From NCBI GenBank assembly GCA_026182355.1, contig JAPFBL010000048.1:1054001-1118000 (forward strand): a DNA stretch of 64,000 bases, in the 5' to 3' direction. The notes under the pieces were generated by a model that was not told the origin of the DNA, made no database searches, and saw nothing but the letters and a program-made list of their open reading frames with translations. Positions 10,614 to 23,445 of this stretch are shown piece after piece. The translations under genes and the position numbers were made by a program. How positions within the stretch are numbered: the stretch's first letter is position 1; every line of letters starts with the position of its first letter. This DNA is from Hermatobates lingyangjiaoensis. Taxonomy: Eukaryota; Arthropoda; Insecta; Hemiptera; Hermatobatidae.

Positions 10614-10739
10614 AATAAACTGTGACACATAGACAGAAACATAACAAGGACTCACTTTTCAATATTTCGACCGCCATTACGGTCGAAATATTGAAAAGTG
10701 AGCCTTTGTTATGTTTCTGTCTATGTGTCACAGTTTATT
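10614..10739. repeat. Family D palindrome centred on the ribozyme stem II
   Basis: The inverted arms meet in the six-base loop CCATTA (10674-10679), flanked by CGACCG and CGGTCG. That hairpin is stem II of the family D hammerhead-like core at 26904-26954. Each arm therefore carries only the GAAA half of the core. The right arm continues into a family D tail up to about 10785. Confidence 0.75.
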
Positions 10740-10841
10740 TTAGTGTAATCTGTCCTGCCGGACCGTTTCCGTCTATCATGGTATATATATGTATAAAGAT
10801 ATAGCAGATTCAATAATATATTGACCGTTTGATAAAATAGA

Positions 10842-11131
10842 TGTGTTCTCTAATCGGTATTCGGTCAATTTTCTAGGATAAAAAATCAAACTCTCGTTGC
10901 CAACGTTTCGGTTTTATTTAAAACCTTTTTCATAGGCAGAAGTAAGAATTTTTTTAAGTACGAAAATGAAATTTACATTATTTAAAGGAACAACAATGTA
11001 AATTTAATTTTCTTAGTTAAAAAATTCTTACTTCTGCCTATTAAAAAGGTTTTAAATAAAACCGAAACGTTGGCAACAAGAGTTTGATTTTTTATCCTAG
11101 AAAATTGACCGAATACCGATTAGAGAACACA
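10842..11131. repeat. Foldback palindrome of Penelope-type family E
   Basis: Arms beginning TGTGTTCTC (10842) and ending GAGAACACA (11131) are nearly perfect inverted copies. The pairing continues inward to a centre near 10995. Both arms carry the GGTTTTAAATAAAACC stem with GAAACGTT. The CUGANGA element is degenerate in both (TATGAAA left, TATTAAA right). Confidence 0.8.
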
Positions 11132-12284
11132 CCTATATAATGATATATATATAATGGCAATATTGGACCATTAGGAAAGGGTCTTTATTATAGATTCGGT
11201 TATAAAGGAAAATATTTTTTCTCCACCTTTACAGGTCATAAACTGTTCAAATTTTGTGCCTTAAATTACACAATTAAATATATAAGGTGATTAATTTCCT
11301 TATTATGAAAAAAAATAAATTAATTAAAAACATTATCTGCTAGTATGAAACGGTACTAACTGATTCCATACGAATTTTGAAAAAAACATTGTGAGGTGTT
11401 CTTTTTTGCATGCAGATGGTTTTTAGAGTTGTCCAAGATAACCGTCCATAATCGTTGACAATGAGGTTGTTGGACACTTATGGGGGAAGTATTCGACCTC
11501 CGATACTCTAATCAGACGTGGCGGGTCTATTCTCAGGAGAGTCCTTGCCTGACTACTCGTGTGAACCTTCTGATATAGGACCTTGATACTCTACAGTTAG
11601 CAACAGAAATCAGATTCAACATCTGACGACAAAATCAATTAATTACCATTAGCCTTTCATAATGGAAGTCTATAATCTTGGTTGCATCCTTGTACTTATC
11701 TTATAAGATTGCTAACTAATGATAAGACGTTACGGGTTATCTTTGCTTTTAAACTATTTATAAAAATGTTAGCTTTGTTTGTGTGATAAAATGAAAAATG
11801 AAAATACCAATACTAAGAAATTGTTTAATGTTTTATGTAGCTAAAAATAAGAAGTTACTTCAATCACCATTAAGAACAATTCACTCTTTATAAGCTTAAT
11901 GCATTAGTCACCAGCTGATGCCATGGAAAGTTCAGAGAAAACAGTAGAACTGCAATTAATTCTCATTAACACTTTAAATCTGCAGAGTATATTCTTTATG
12001 TTTTTATAAGTAAACAAGCAATTCACAAGTTCATTGACAATAAGTTTATTAATTAATTAATTGTAATATACTTATCTTGGAAGTTTCTTTCAAACTCTGT
12101 AATAAAAGTAATACCAAATTCACTGGACTTCAGTTGTATGACTTATTTATTTTAAAGGTCCATATTACTAATTATAACAGTAAATAAATCATCGTCATAG
12201 TTTATCTGACAAATGACAAAAAAAAGGAACTTTTTAGTTCTAGTAAAATACCGAATGTTTAGTTCCACTAAAAGGGTCGAACAT
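11132..12284. other. Region without a recognised gene
   Basis: This is AT-rich, with a GC-richer patch at 11440-11600 that does not match any element I can name. Confidence 0.35.
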
Positions 12285-12537
12285 TTGCTCTTTGCGATAC
12301 CACGCAATGAAGATTCATTCTACTCTAACACTGGGGGTCCTACATTTCGCCTCACTCTTGTTTATTTAGAGTAGGGATCTTTAACAAGTACCTGGCATCG
12401 TAAAAGTTCGGTTAGGGGCAACATGATAAGATTTATTCACCTGCCACGTGAATAAATCGAGGGCACCATCGTGAGTATTGAACCGTGGACCAACCAGTCC
12501 AGAGGCAAGCACGTTACCACTGGAATGACCTGACCCC
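12285..12537 (-). repeat. tRNA-derived SINE
   Basis: On the minus strand it begins near a GGTCATTCCAGTGGTAACGTG head and a TTCAATACTCACG B-box-like part. It continues through GTGAATAAATC and GTTAAAGATCCCTACTCT, as in the copies at 5729 and 55226. The far end, near GGTATCGCAAA, lacks the CCTAA tail, so it is truncated there. Confidence 0.7.
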
Positions 12538-14570
12538 TTCTGTGGCACTAAAAATAAGTGTGTATTTAAAATCTATTTTGTAAGTATTTAAAAAATATAT
12601 TCAGAGTACTGAGTAACATTGTAGAGAAAAACAAACTTGAATATGTAATACCATTTGCCATTGTGCCACCAATAATTCCATAAGGCAGAATGCACAAAGC
12701 AGTAATTACAGCTACACTAATGATTACAGCAGTTTACAGTAGCTCTCCCATAAATACTACGTGTTCATATTGGCATACTTAGTGATGACTTAGATGTGAT
12801 GGCCCAGATACATTCGGCCACCTCTGTTTCATTTTTATCAAGTTGACGCTCTTGTAGGGCTCTATATTTAGAACACTCAGACAGTAAATCCTGTTATAGG
12901 TTCTTTAAGGGGACTAGGTCTTCTCATTAGGTTCAGACTTTTTACAGCATGCATGTCAATTGTCAATGTGACTTCATCTCCAAAGGAAAGCCTCAGTGCG
13001 CTTGCTAGACAGTGTCTTATTGTACATATCATTTTAAATCACTGCTTTTCCTTAACGATCCAGTAGGATATTGTTCAAACCTTTTGTCAATATTTCGTAA
13101 GTAAAACAGTAGTGTTAATTTACATTTCATTAGTTTTATTTTAATAAATATGTAATGACATTGCTAGTGTACAATTATACTAGTACTTGATTTTGTTTAT
13201 AATTTAAAACCATTCCTGCCTGGTTTCAAAGGAGGATTTCTTTTTTTAAAAATAATAATAAAGTCTTTATTTAATATAAAGTCCTTGCAGGGAGTAGATT
13301 TCTGTACAAAAACAAGAATATTGTTGTACATTTTACTTTTAGTAAAAAACATGTGAATTAATTGTCTTTAAAACGAAGCAATAAAGGAGTTTAAAATTAA
13401 GGGCTATTCGTTTGCATTATTGAAATAATCTACTGTTTTGAGATTTTACTTTTCAAGGAAAAGAGTACTGTTTTGCCCTTGTCTAAATAATTATGAAAAA
13501 GAAAACGGTACAGCAGGAAAAAGAGGATCACCACGTAAGCACATTCCGTTAAGTCAGCGCCGTCACAGAATAGGTTATGAATTCTTGCCTTAACTCTTGC
13601 CGTCTATAGAATTGTTTCAGTAATCTAATTATACTTGCTAATATTGTTAATTATGTGCAGGTATGCAAGTTGTAACTCTATCTAGGTATTTTTACCCATC
13701 GTACTGTTTAATTTAAGATGGTAACATTTGATTTTGTTGATTTGAGTGGTTTCTGTTTTTGACACAATGAAGGTACTAGTATGAGAAGGGTAGTAAGGAG
13801 GGTGGAGCACTGAGCTGTGCCACTCGGAGACGTCCGGGCTTACGCCTAAGGACGCTCAGCGGAAGTGCCGAGAGGGGGAAGCCGCAGCTTGTTGGCACCG
13901 ACCTTCTTTCTTAATATAAACCTTGGTGACTGGAATCTCTAACCAGTCTGGACCACTTTTCCATTTGAGGAAATTTATGTTTCTTTCTTCATAACGGCCT
14001 TCATACTGGCTGTGATGGTTTTGCTTTCAACAAATGCCAATATATCTCTAAGATTTGAAGTTGATTGTATTTACTTGTTAACAAAGCACCTCGTTGTGGT
14101 AGTTTCCTTAGTTTGAATCTTGAGTTTGAAGTCTAGTTATTAATTTATTATGTAACTAGTGGTTCACTTCCCTAGAGATAGGGAAGCGATCGCATAGTCT
14201 TTTGTTGTTAGTAACAAAAGAGAATCAACTTCTTTTTTCATAACGACTGTATTTATTTTTGGCCAAACCCTTTCGTTAAATTGTTTTTTTTTCCCTGTGA
14301 CATAACATATTGTTTATCTGGGCTCTTTACTATAATCTGCTTTAAATCTAGTTTTCAACAATACGATTTTCATGCAAGCATAGTGTATTTTAATTTCAAC
14401 ATACTCGATTAGTACCAGTTCCCAGCATGAAGAAGTGCAGTGTCATGAAGGTACAAAGGGACGGTACAAATATGTGTATCTTGTTGACGATCAATGCTTC
14501 CAATAGTCCTTAAGTATTATTTTTATATGATTCACGAATCGCTGTTACTTGGTAATACAGGGTAGCATAG
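12538..14570. other. Region without a recognised gene
   Basis: No gene is supported. The minus strand at 12780-13060 has a short protein-like run (GDEVTLTIDMHAVKSLN) that soon meets stops and matches nothing I recognise. A GC-rich patch at 13790-13910 is unassigned. Confidence 0.3.
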
Positions 14571-14572
14571 GT

Positions 14573-15755
14573 CAGTGCTCACCAATCTTTAGAACTTCAT
14601 GGGCCTCAAAATGATCTCATTTTTTAATTGGTGGACCATTAGTAGGGATTTGTAAAAAAAAGTACTGTACATGTTTTCAACAAATCTAAATTTCAAGTAG
14701 TCTGAATCATATTTTCTTCATTGTTTGGGTTTTTTCTTTTCGCCTCCTGTTTGAGTGTTCTTTCTGATGCTGCCTGACGATGACTCTGGATGCTCTGATA
14801 AGTCTGATTCAGTCATCACCTCACTATTAATTCCATTATTACTATCTTAATTAGGTATTTTATCTTTAGTTTTTCTCAAGAAGTGCAAAATATTCACTTG
14901 CTTCTTCTGGCTCATTATGGGTCGATTGATTATTTTATTTCAATCTGCAAAAAAAAAATAATTAGTAACTCTGAGCAACATTATTGCATCGGTTTTGGTA
15001 AGCTCCACTATAAATTATACAGATACTCGGCGGGACCAACAACAAAATGTTTGCAGGTATTAATAGTTTTTTACTCTCGAATGATTTATTTACGTCTTTA
15101 TTAACATATTCATATCCCAAAAAGGAACTAAGTTACTATGTTCAATTGTATCACTATCAGTACAGTTATATAAGAAACTCGCAAGAAGGAAGAATAAACT
15201 TGGAATGCAATGTCAACAAACAAACTACTACGTCCAGCGTTACCAAATGATAATTCTTCCATTTTACTACATCAGTTTACAAGTTTTTACTATATTTTAT
15301 GGATTTTCAAAAAAGTGAAATTCATAAAAAAAATCTAACAAACCACCTCACATTTAATTGATTTAAAAAAAAAATGTGGAACGAAATATGCCTCTCTTCA
15401 AGTAGAGAGACAGACAACACTGACTGTATCAGATTCATGGAGCAGTGTTGCCACAACCTCCGCTTTTTTCCGGCCAGAAGCTACAGCCCTGCACTATGCA
15501 TTCGTTTTTTGATATTTGAGCGTGAACACTCGAGACGTGAAGGCTTCGTTCTCAAATATATAATAATAATAAACTAAATTTGAAATAATAGCTTTAACAT
15601 TTTTAATCTATGGTACGTTTTGTTAATTTGTTTTTTTTTATGTTCTGAAATATAAAAAAAGGCCATTTTTTAATAATGGTTCTTTTTCTTTACGGAGCAC
15701 CTAAATGTTTTCATGGACCACCATAGGTCCGTGGACCACATATTGGCGACTTGGG
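14573..15755. mobile_element. Possible hAT-type relic
   Basis: The left end has CAGTGCTCACCAATCTTT and a GGGCCTC/GGTGGACC phrase. The right end, read in reverse, has GTCGCCAATATGTGGTCC followed by CACGGACC. Ends of this kind are typical of hAT elements whose subterminal regions contain GTGG(A/T)CC-like repeats. No 8-bp duplication and no transposase motif could be found, so the call is weak. Confidence 0.25.
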
Positions 15756-18033
15756 TGTTGGTAGCTTTTGTTTTGTCCCAGCTGTTTCCCATATGGCTCC
15801 CTGGGACATCCTCAATAATTTAAAGGTTTTGTGGTAGGTACCAGCCGTGGATTGACACTTCAGCCAGCTGTTTTCGTCTTTATAGTTCCAACCTTCCATT
15901 TCAACTTGAGTAACTTCATTGTATTTTGTTCCAATGAATCAATTGATTTCTTCAAAGATCTAAAATAATTTTCCATTGTTAATTACCAAGACTGGAGAGA
16001 AATTTAAATAACTATTTTATTTTGAAGTGAAATAGTACTCATCCATGTTTTATAACAGGAATTATTCTTGAGAAAAAAATCTATGTACTTCATTTATAAA
16101 TTATCACCCATTCAATTTGTTTATTTTGTAATATTTAATTAAATGATACTTCCCTCTGTAGTTCTACTGACGAAATCAATCCTAAAAGGAAAATGAATTA
16201 AACATTTATTAATATTAGCATCCCATCAATGATGTAAAAAATAATTAATTTACAGTTTTTATCTAATTCCTATAATCTGGGGTATCTGAACTAAATTTCA
16301 AGTGGTTCGAAGTTACTAAAAATTGAAGATTAAATAAAAATTCTTATAATTCAACTAATAGATAAGAGACCATCCATGAGTTGATTATGCTCATGAGAAG
16401 TATGAATCCAGAAAAGAATAATTTATAATATTCACTGTTTATCCACTATTATGGCTAGCCCATAGCTAAAATTGGTGGTAAATGACAAATAAACCTAACT
16501 TTCCTTTCCTATAACAGCGCTAAAAGTGACTTAAATTATGAACATATATAGTGTATATATTTCTATGAGGTTCTCATAAACGTAAGTTAAAAGACTTTAA
16601 AAATAATTTCAAACTGAGATTAAATAAAAGACGATTCAGTTTGTAAAACTATGATCAAAACTAATTTTATGTGTGAGTATTTCAGAAGCCGTAGTACACC
16701 ACGAGAGAAAGTTTGCTTCGATCACAGTAGACTCGCTTGATTACAAAGCCATTTATACTTTTAAATCTATATAAAATAATCTAGACCTTCCTTGGTCAGG
16801 ACAGTTGCACCACTGACAGTTGAATACCAAAATTTAAATAAATACCAAACGGTGTAGTTGTAAAAAAAAATATTTCGTATGAAAGTCATACAGAATGAAA
16901 CATATAGTTATCGGTGATATGTTGTCAGATTTTCTGTAAAGTTAATTGTTTTCAAATTCGAATAGTTTGCTACTGATTTTGAATATAGTTTATCGATTAT
17001 AACTTTAACAAATTGAGACTTAGGTATGATTAGTCATTCGCATGTAACTTTTCATGCAGAAGTTATCGATACTTATTAGGTGTATATACTTATTATGACA
17101 GATTACACACAGGGAGGATGGGACAGTTAAAGTGACCGAAAAAGGTGCGAAACAGAATTCATTAACACTGCATTTAATTATATATGAACTAATTTTGTAG
17201 AATTTTTTTTTACCAAAAGTTCACCAGGATAATGTTCAATGAATAAGAACCCTTATAAAGTAAGATTTGGTTTTAAACACTTCTGTAGTATGAATAGGAA
17301 CACAAACAAACATTTCGCAACCTTCCCAAAATTAGAATCAATTTCTGAATTTAATTATTAGTTTGAAGATACGTTTACTTATCATTAAGTTGTGTTCAGT
17401 CATCCAGATTTTCTCATGAACTGTTATTTAAATAACTTTGATGTTGTGTCTATCAAGGAGACAGTTATAATTTTTAAAAATAAATACTTTTAAATCGCAG
17501 ATTGATTTCAATAGAACACTAAATGTGACAGCAGAATCTATTCAAATTCTGAAACATTACTTTCCTTCGGTTCTATTATTCACTATAGTTGAAACCACTA
17601 AACAGCTCTGCATTCAAGAGTAACCTCCCAGATGATTCATCACCCGAAGTTTGCTATATTTAGGTAAAGAGTGTAGCTTCTTTACGATCTCTGTTTCCCA
17701 CCTGGTCTGTTCGTTTACTGCCCATCGGCTCTTTTCAAAGCTCACTGTGCAGTTTGTTACTTTCCTTCTTTGCCCTGCCGAAATGCAGTAATTATGAAAT
17801 TTCGACGATTCGGAGCTTACTCTTTACCATTGTCTCTTAGCATCTTTACTTTACTCAAATAATTTTAGTTACTGATAACGCTGTTCGCTCTTAGCTCTCA
17901 TAGATTCATAGACATTTGCTCACAAAATCAGCTAACATTGCTGTTCGTTTTCTTACTCCAGAGAACCTTCAAGTTTCTTTAAAATCGAAGAAAGTCAATG
18001 TATGGAGAATAAAAGTATGAGGGTGTGTAGCAA
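15756..18033. other. Region without a recognised gene
   Basis: This is unassigned AT-rich sequence; no coding motifs or element ends were seen. Confidence 0.35.
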
Positions 18034-18035
18034 TA

Positions 18036-18931
18036 CGAGGTGTGTAAATAAAGTAGTGAGATTGATTTTTTTTAAATTTTCTCTTCAAATATAATTACAA
18101 TGTGATATTGTCACCTTCAAAATAGTTCCCTTCGGAAGCCACACAGCGCTGGAGACGGTCCTTCCAATCATTGTAGCATTGCTGGAACTCGGATTCTGGA
18201 ATGGCCTTCAGCTGGTCGGTTACAGCAGTTTGTATGTTTTGTAGTGTCCAGAAATGAGTTCCCTTGAGGTGATTTTTCAATCTCGGGAAGAGGAAAAAGT
18301 CACAAGGACTCAAGTCTGGTGAATAAGGAGGCTGAGGAGCAACAGGAATGTTTTTACTGGCCAAAAACTTCTTTATTGAGATGGCAGTGCGGAACCATTT
18401 TCGCACAAATTTTTCTCATCTCCAATTCATTGGTCAAAATGTGATGAACGGAGGTGTGATTCAACTTCAACTGTTCCCCGATCATTCTGACTGTCAAGCG
18501 TCGATCTGAACGCACAAGGTTCCGTACTCTGTTGACATTTTCATCGGTGTTTGCACTTGAAGGCCTTCCTCTTCGTGGTTCATCTTCAATCGACTCTCTT
18601 CCTTCTGAAAATTCCTTAAACCACCGAAAAACCTGTGCCCTTGATAAAACACGTTCTCCATAGGCCGGTTTCGGTTGCATTATGTCCAAGTCTGAAGCAA
18701 AATTTGATTGCACACCGCTGCTCAACTTTGAGGTCACTCATTTTTAAAACGCTCAAGAAAAAACCATTTCACGAAAACCAACGCTACGGAAAAACAAATG
18801 ACTGTGGCGAGTTCAGATTCATACTGGAGGCGCATCACACGTGCACCTGACGCTACTCAAGGCCACGCGTCTCCAGCGTTGCCAGATCGAAAGCGACGTT
18901 GCCAGTCTCACTACTTTATTTATACACCTCG
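18036..18931 (-). mobile_element. Internally deleted mariner element
   Basis: Inverted repeats beginning CGAGGTGTGTAAATAAAG (left) and CGAGGTGTATAAATAAAG (right, reversed) are flanked by TA at 18034-18035 and 18932-18933. The 896-bp length is short of the usual 1.3 kb. The missing piece is the centre of the transposase. Confidence 0.9.
18095..18737 (-). pseudogene. Mariner transposase, internally deleted and frameshifted
   Basis: The N-terminal part (18737 down to about 18400) shows the paired-type helix-turn-helix region: RAQVFRWFKEF, then DEPRRGRPSS, then LTVRMIGEQLKLNHTSVHHIL, ending at ICAKMVP. The C-terminal part (18406-18095) resumes in another frame at TAISIKKFLASKNIPVAPQP and includes YSPDLSPCDFFLFPRLK, which carries the third catalytic acid. 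The sequence between AKMVP and TAIS is absent. It normally holds the first catalytic Asp and the HDNA motif with the second. The protein is therefore inactive, though the ends could still be recognised by a related transposase. Confidence 0.9.
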
Positions 18932-19295
18932 TATATTTAAGACGCTAAGCCTAAGTATATCTCAAAAGTTCTTCCGATATATACAGCTGTTACAGTGATT
19001 TTCAAACGGGAGATTATTTTAGTAGCGTCATACTGTTTATAAAGATAAGCATTTTATCTTCAACTAATTTAACACCTAAAACATTGTGAACTAATATTGC
19101 AAATATCAAACTATCCATGCTTACTTGCTCTATGCTTGATAATCATACTGGTTGTAACAGCTGATTAAACGTTTTTGGAATGACCTCTATTATATTATTA
19201 TTATTATTTGAGGGTGACTATAGCACTGCGTCTTAAAAAAAAAACTATTGTACTTCCGCTTTTCTGTACTAAAGTACCCCAGCAGTTGGATATTA

Positions 19296-20030
19296 CAGTA
19301 GTACCTCGGGATACGAGTTTAATTCGTTCCGTAACCTTGCTCATATGTCAGTTTACTCGTATCTCAAAGCAATTTTCCCCAATGAAATCAATTGAAATGC
19401 CATTAATCCGTTACAGCCCCAAAAATACTTACCCCCTACTTGTTTTTGTTAAGTGATTTTGAATAAGAAAAATGTATTTATAAATGACAAATATTGTATG
19501 AAAACATAATAAAAGAGAATGTAGAGGTGGTTACAAAAAACTGGTTTTATTAAGTTAACGTACATACGTAATTTATTTAAATTTAACTTAGACATAACTT
19601 AAATGCTACTGTATTAAAAAATACAGTAGCTTCGTAGGATTCAGAAAAAAACTGTCCAAGGAGGTTTATTTCTTCCTCCCTTTCAGAATGCTGCGGAAAT
19701 GAGTTAGGAAAGTTTCATTACATAGATCCGATGCACGACCAGTTGCAACTTTTTCAGGGTGTTTCTTTGCCACGAACTGTGAAACTCTCTCCCACATTCC
19801 CAAGATCTTCCAATTGAATTGATGTTCCAATTTTCAAAGGTAAACCGAGAACTGAGTGGGCCGTAGGCGGCATCGTAAAAAAAAAGAAATGTACATATTT
19901 ATAAATGACTTGATACAATTGGCTGTACCTCGTATCTGAAATTTCACTCGTAATTCAAGACGAAATTTTGCTCATTTGACAGCTTGTACCTCAAATAACT
20001 CGTATGTTGGGGTATCCCGAGGTACCACTG
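19296..20030 (-). mobile_element. pogo/Tigger-type element, internally deleted
   Basis: Ends CAGTAGTACCTCGGGATAC and, reversed, CAGTGGTACCTCGGGATAC are flanked by TA at 19294-19295 and 20031-20032. The 735-bp element retains the C-terminal end of a transposase on the minus strand. It is much shorter than full-length Tigger elements. Confidence 0.8.
19640..19815 (-). pseudogene. pogo/Tigger transposase, C-terminal fragment
   Basis: The minus strand reads MWERVSQFVAKKHPEKVATG, then RASDLCNETFLTHFRSILKG, RKK-stop and TSLDSFFLN. This matches the HFR-x-ILK-x-RxKQ-xSLD-x-FF end common to Tigger-like transposases. The stop stands where the family has Gln, consistent with a CAA/CAG to TAA/TAG change. 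The DDE catalytic core is missing. Confidence 0.65.
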
Positions 20031-22490
20031 TAATTTGTAATATTTATATCCAAATTGCAAATTTACTATTGCAGTTACTACTTTACGCTGGGTTGGCTCT
20101 AATGTCTATATTAAATTGGCCAGAGACGTTCTCAACGCACTATAACTGCACATTTCACTGTATTCCAAAGGCGAGTGGTTGATTTTAGCAAACTTTTAGG
20201 CTCGTAGAACTCATTTTTTGATATTTTCATGGTGTGAACGTGGATGAGTGTGTTCCCAATTTTTTTTTATCCTAGCTATAGGTCACAGCGTTTAACGGCT
20301 CATAATGAAATTTGTTATAAAGACAGACCACATTGGTTACAAGAAGAATTATGGTTTTAGGTAATATCTCCGCAAGAGAACAGCAGTCTATTTAGGTCAA
20401 TGAAGCAACTGCTTATTTCTCTCGCTGCTAATCATATAATGGATTGACGATAATATTTGATATCACCACAATAATAGCATGATAAGATAAATTATTATTT
20501 TGACTCAAAGGGGTGATAGGTCAGTATAACCCTAAAAACGTACCGTCATTACTATAAAGCAACATAGATAAATATTCACTGTTACTATTGTGCTATTAAT
20601 CAAGACTGAGCATGTATCATTCCTACACGTACTGACAACTCAGAAAAACATTTATGATGAACTTGACTGAGTGGATCTAATTTCATTTATAAAGTATATT
20701 AATACTAAACATTAAGCTATCATAACTACGAAATTAACTCGATTGATTATTAAATTAATTTATTTTGAACCGGAAGTACAAAAAAAGTCGAATAATAAAT
20801 GCTTTTTAAAATCAGACTTGATTCGAAAAAAAATTGGGAGACTCAAAAGTTGAACTCATATCAATTACAAATATAATCTACTCTGTGGACACGTTGATAA
20901 AACGATGTCTTATCCATAAAACCCTCAAAAATCTAATTTATAATTGTGACTGGGCAGATGTTTATTTCAATTTTTCTTGTTATATAACAACTAAGTGCTG
21001 CTCAGCAATAAATAATGGTTTATCCTTTAAAGAATTAGGGACAATTATTTTTTTTTACACTTTCATATTTTTTGACAGTATGCTACAAATCAGAAAGGCA
21101 ATAGGACATATCCTAACTTCAGAAAAAAGAAATAAATAGATACAAACATAAGAAATATAAATCTTAAATGTAGGCTAAATTTAAACTGGAATCTACTTCT
21201 CAACTCTGATGCCGAGAAATACTAGATTTTTTTTATTTGTCTTGACCTCATTTGGAAAAAGGTTATTTATCTTTCTATGTATATATTTATTATTATTAAT
21301 ATTATTAGGTGAGACCAAAAAATGTATTTTAAAACTTTCGACATAGTAGCGTTAATTGCTCAGAAATTGACGTAAGTGTTTACTAAGAACATGGCAAAGA
21401 TGAAAATAACTTTATGCTAATTGAATGCTTATTCCCGGCAATTATCGCTCATATAAAAAAATTCCTCTTTTTTTTTTGGAGGTAAATTACTAACAACTTT
21501 CATTTGTACCTAAGCTGTTTTTACTTCAACAATAATCTCTTTCAATATGCTGTTGGCTTTTGTATTAAGTTTAATACATTTGGATTAAGTCCATTTTGAT
21601 TGGAATATAAATCGGCTTGTACTTCGTTAGGATATTTTGTCATTCTATGGATGGAGTCCATCCTGGCATATGTATACATGACTTTCAATAAAATAAGAAG
21701 GACTAACCAACAGATGACGAATCTTTCTGGACAGTGTTTGGACGTTGTAATTAGGAGTTCAGGTCGTGGACATTGTGCTGCCATACAGTCATCAGTGAAG
21801 ACCAAACCGTCTCTTGTTGAGGTGTTTTAATCTTCTGGGTACTAGTTATTCAGTCTTGGAAAGAGTAGTAATTTCCAAGAAACTAAACGGTTTCTAGAGG
21901 TAATTGAATTTTACAGAAGATTTGGTAGTGGGAATTCTAAAAAATAAGTTTTATACAGTAGGTTTAGAAGGGATGACATTTTTGTGTTTTCATTGATAAT
22001 GAACATTGCAGGAAATTGTTCCATTGATTGAATCTAAGGTCTTTGTATATCCACATTTCTCGTGTTCCATGTAGTCGTAAGAATAGCACACTTATTATAA
22101 ACCATTTAATTTGACTTCTTGTTTATTTAAGTTATTGGAACCAGTTTGAAATTCCGTAAATCATTTCAGCGGATGGTTAAAATATGGAAGAAGAAAAATG
22201 TTGGAAAAAACTTATAACTACAGTAAAAAAAAAATTAATGTTGTAGACGATAGGGAATGAAGCCTTTATGCAAATAGATGTGGCAGATGCTTGCTATAAA
22301 TTCAGTAATTAGCAGATTATTTGTAATTTTCATTACGATTGGGCAAGTTTTTCTCTCATTTTCAATTTTCTTAGAAGGAAAACAAATTTCTACTCTATTT
22401 AAATGCGATATTTAGTTATCAGTCACGGCAGTTATCTTTATTGAGGTTTAATGAAATTGCAATGTCACTGCATTATTGTTCTGTTATATC
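20031..22490. other. Region without a recognised gene
   Basis: Open frames of 70-100 codons occur at 20834-21139 and 21542-21830, but their composition is that of random AT-rich DNA and I recognise no motif. A phrase near 20220-20270 resembles part of the dispersed repeat at 53370-53530. Confidence 0.35.
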
Positions 22491-22559
22491 AGGGGTAGCC
22501 AATACGTCAGCATTTTGCAACCCAGGTTATATTCAGTGCTTCCTGGTGGCCTATTGTTT

Positions 22560-23445
22560 TAAAACAAAATAAAAAGTCGAGTGGCCTACACTAAGTTTTA
22601 CTACAAGTAATCATTATATCAACCTCGTTGACAGTTAAATGAGTTTTGGTTTTATTTTAATGTGGCTATCGTGTAGACATCATAGCAAATTCTCTGATAA
22701 ATGCAATTATCAAACGCATAAATAATTTAATAACTTCATTGTTTTAATGTGGATATATCCTTTTTATGAGTCATAATGAACCTGAAATCTTTGCTCTACA
22801 ACAATTTGACATATTATTATTATTATAATAAACTGAGGGGTTGAATCTCATCAGACTAGTAAGCATAGCTTTATCTGTCCTTTTATACTTTTCACTGTCA
22901 TTTCTCAAACATTAGATTTTATGTTTTTCAATCAGCTTTCTTAATCGTCCTTATAAATTTGACTGTTACATATATCGGTTATAGGAGTAAGTACACAAAT
23001 CTTTAACATCTTAAGAACGATAGCCTCATATTCGCATACAGTGTGTTCCAAGATGTCTGCTTCTTCCAGACAGAGTCTTCATTCTTCCCATGATGTTAAT
23101 TGCAGCCTTCATATGTGGAAGTTTAGTGAAGATTGTCTAGTTAAATATTCTACATATATTAATAAAGCTTTCCTTTGAAGATTTATTATTTTCTTTACAA
23201 ATTTAAATTCAGATAGTTTGATGAGCGTATTCAACTGAATTAGACCTCTTTGTTCAGGACAACTTCATATGCCTCTTTCTTCTCCATTCAATAATTGCAT
23301 CCTTGAGGAGCTAGGAGTGTGTTGTGCAGAAGACTCCAGGTCGCAGTAAATCTGCTTCCTTCCTAATGGTCAACTCCCTCATTGTATTCCCTTGTGTCCA
23401 GGAGACAAAATGAGAGTTAACATAATTTTGGTATTATTTATTGTT
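22560..23445 (-). mobile_element. LINE 3' fragment
   Basis: A minus-strand LINE relic with decayed coding sequence (23445 to about 22985) and a presumed 3' UTR reaching a GTGTAGGCCACTCGAC end near 22570. A second, shorter copy lies at 27600-28060 in the same orientation. The shared text includes the GCAATTGCATCCTTGAG-type block and AACTGAGG-GAATGTC-type phrases. Confidence 0.5.
22985..23445 (-). pseudogene. LINE ORF2 C-terminal region (RNase H to zinc-knuckle), decayed
   Basis: Read across two frames on the minus strand, HMKAAINIMGRMK is followed by CLEEADILEHTVCEYEAIVL. This is the conserved C-terminal pattern C-x-EE(A/E)(E/D)-x-xEH-x-xCECEA of I/R1-like LINEs. A WVPGH-like run (LSPGHKGIQ) about 300 bases upstream on that strand suggests the end of an RNase H domain. 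Frameshifts and stops separate the pieces. Confidence 0.5.

Noticed and set aside
20834..21139. 101-codon open frame
   Set aside because: No motif, no repeat partner and AT-driven residue use; length is within chance for such composition.
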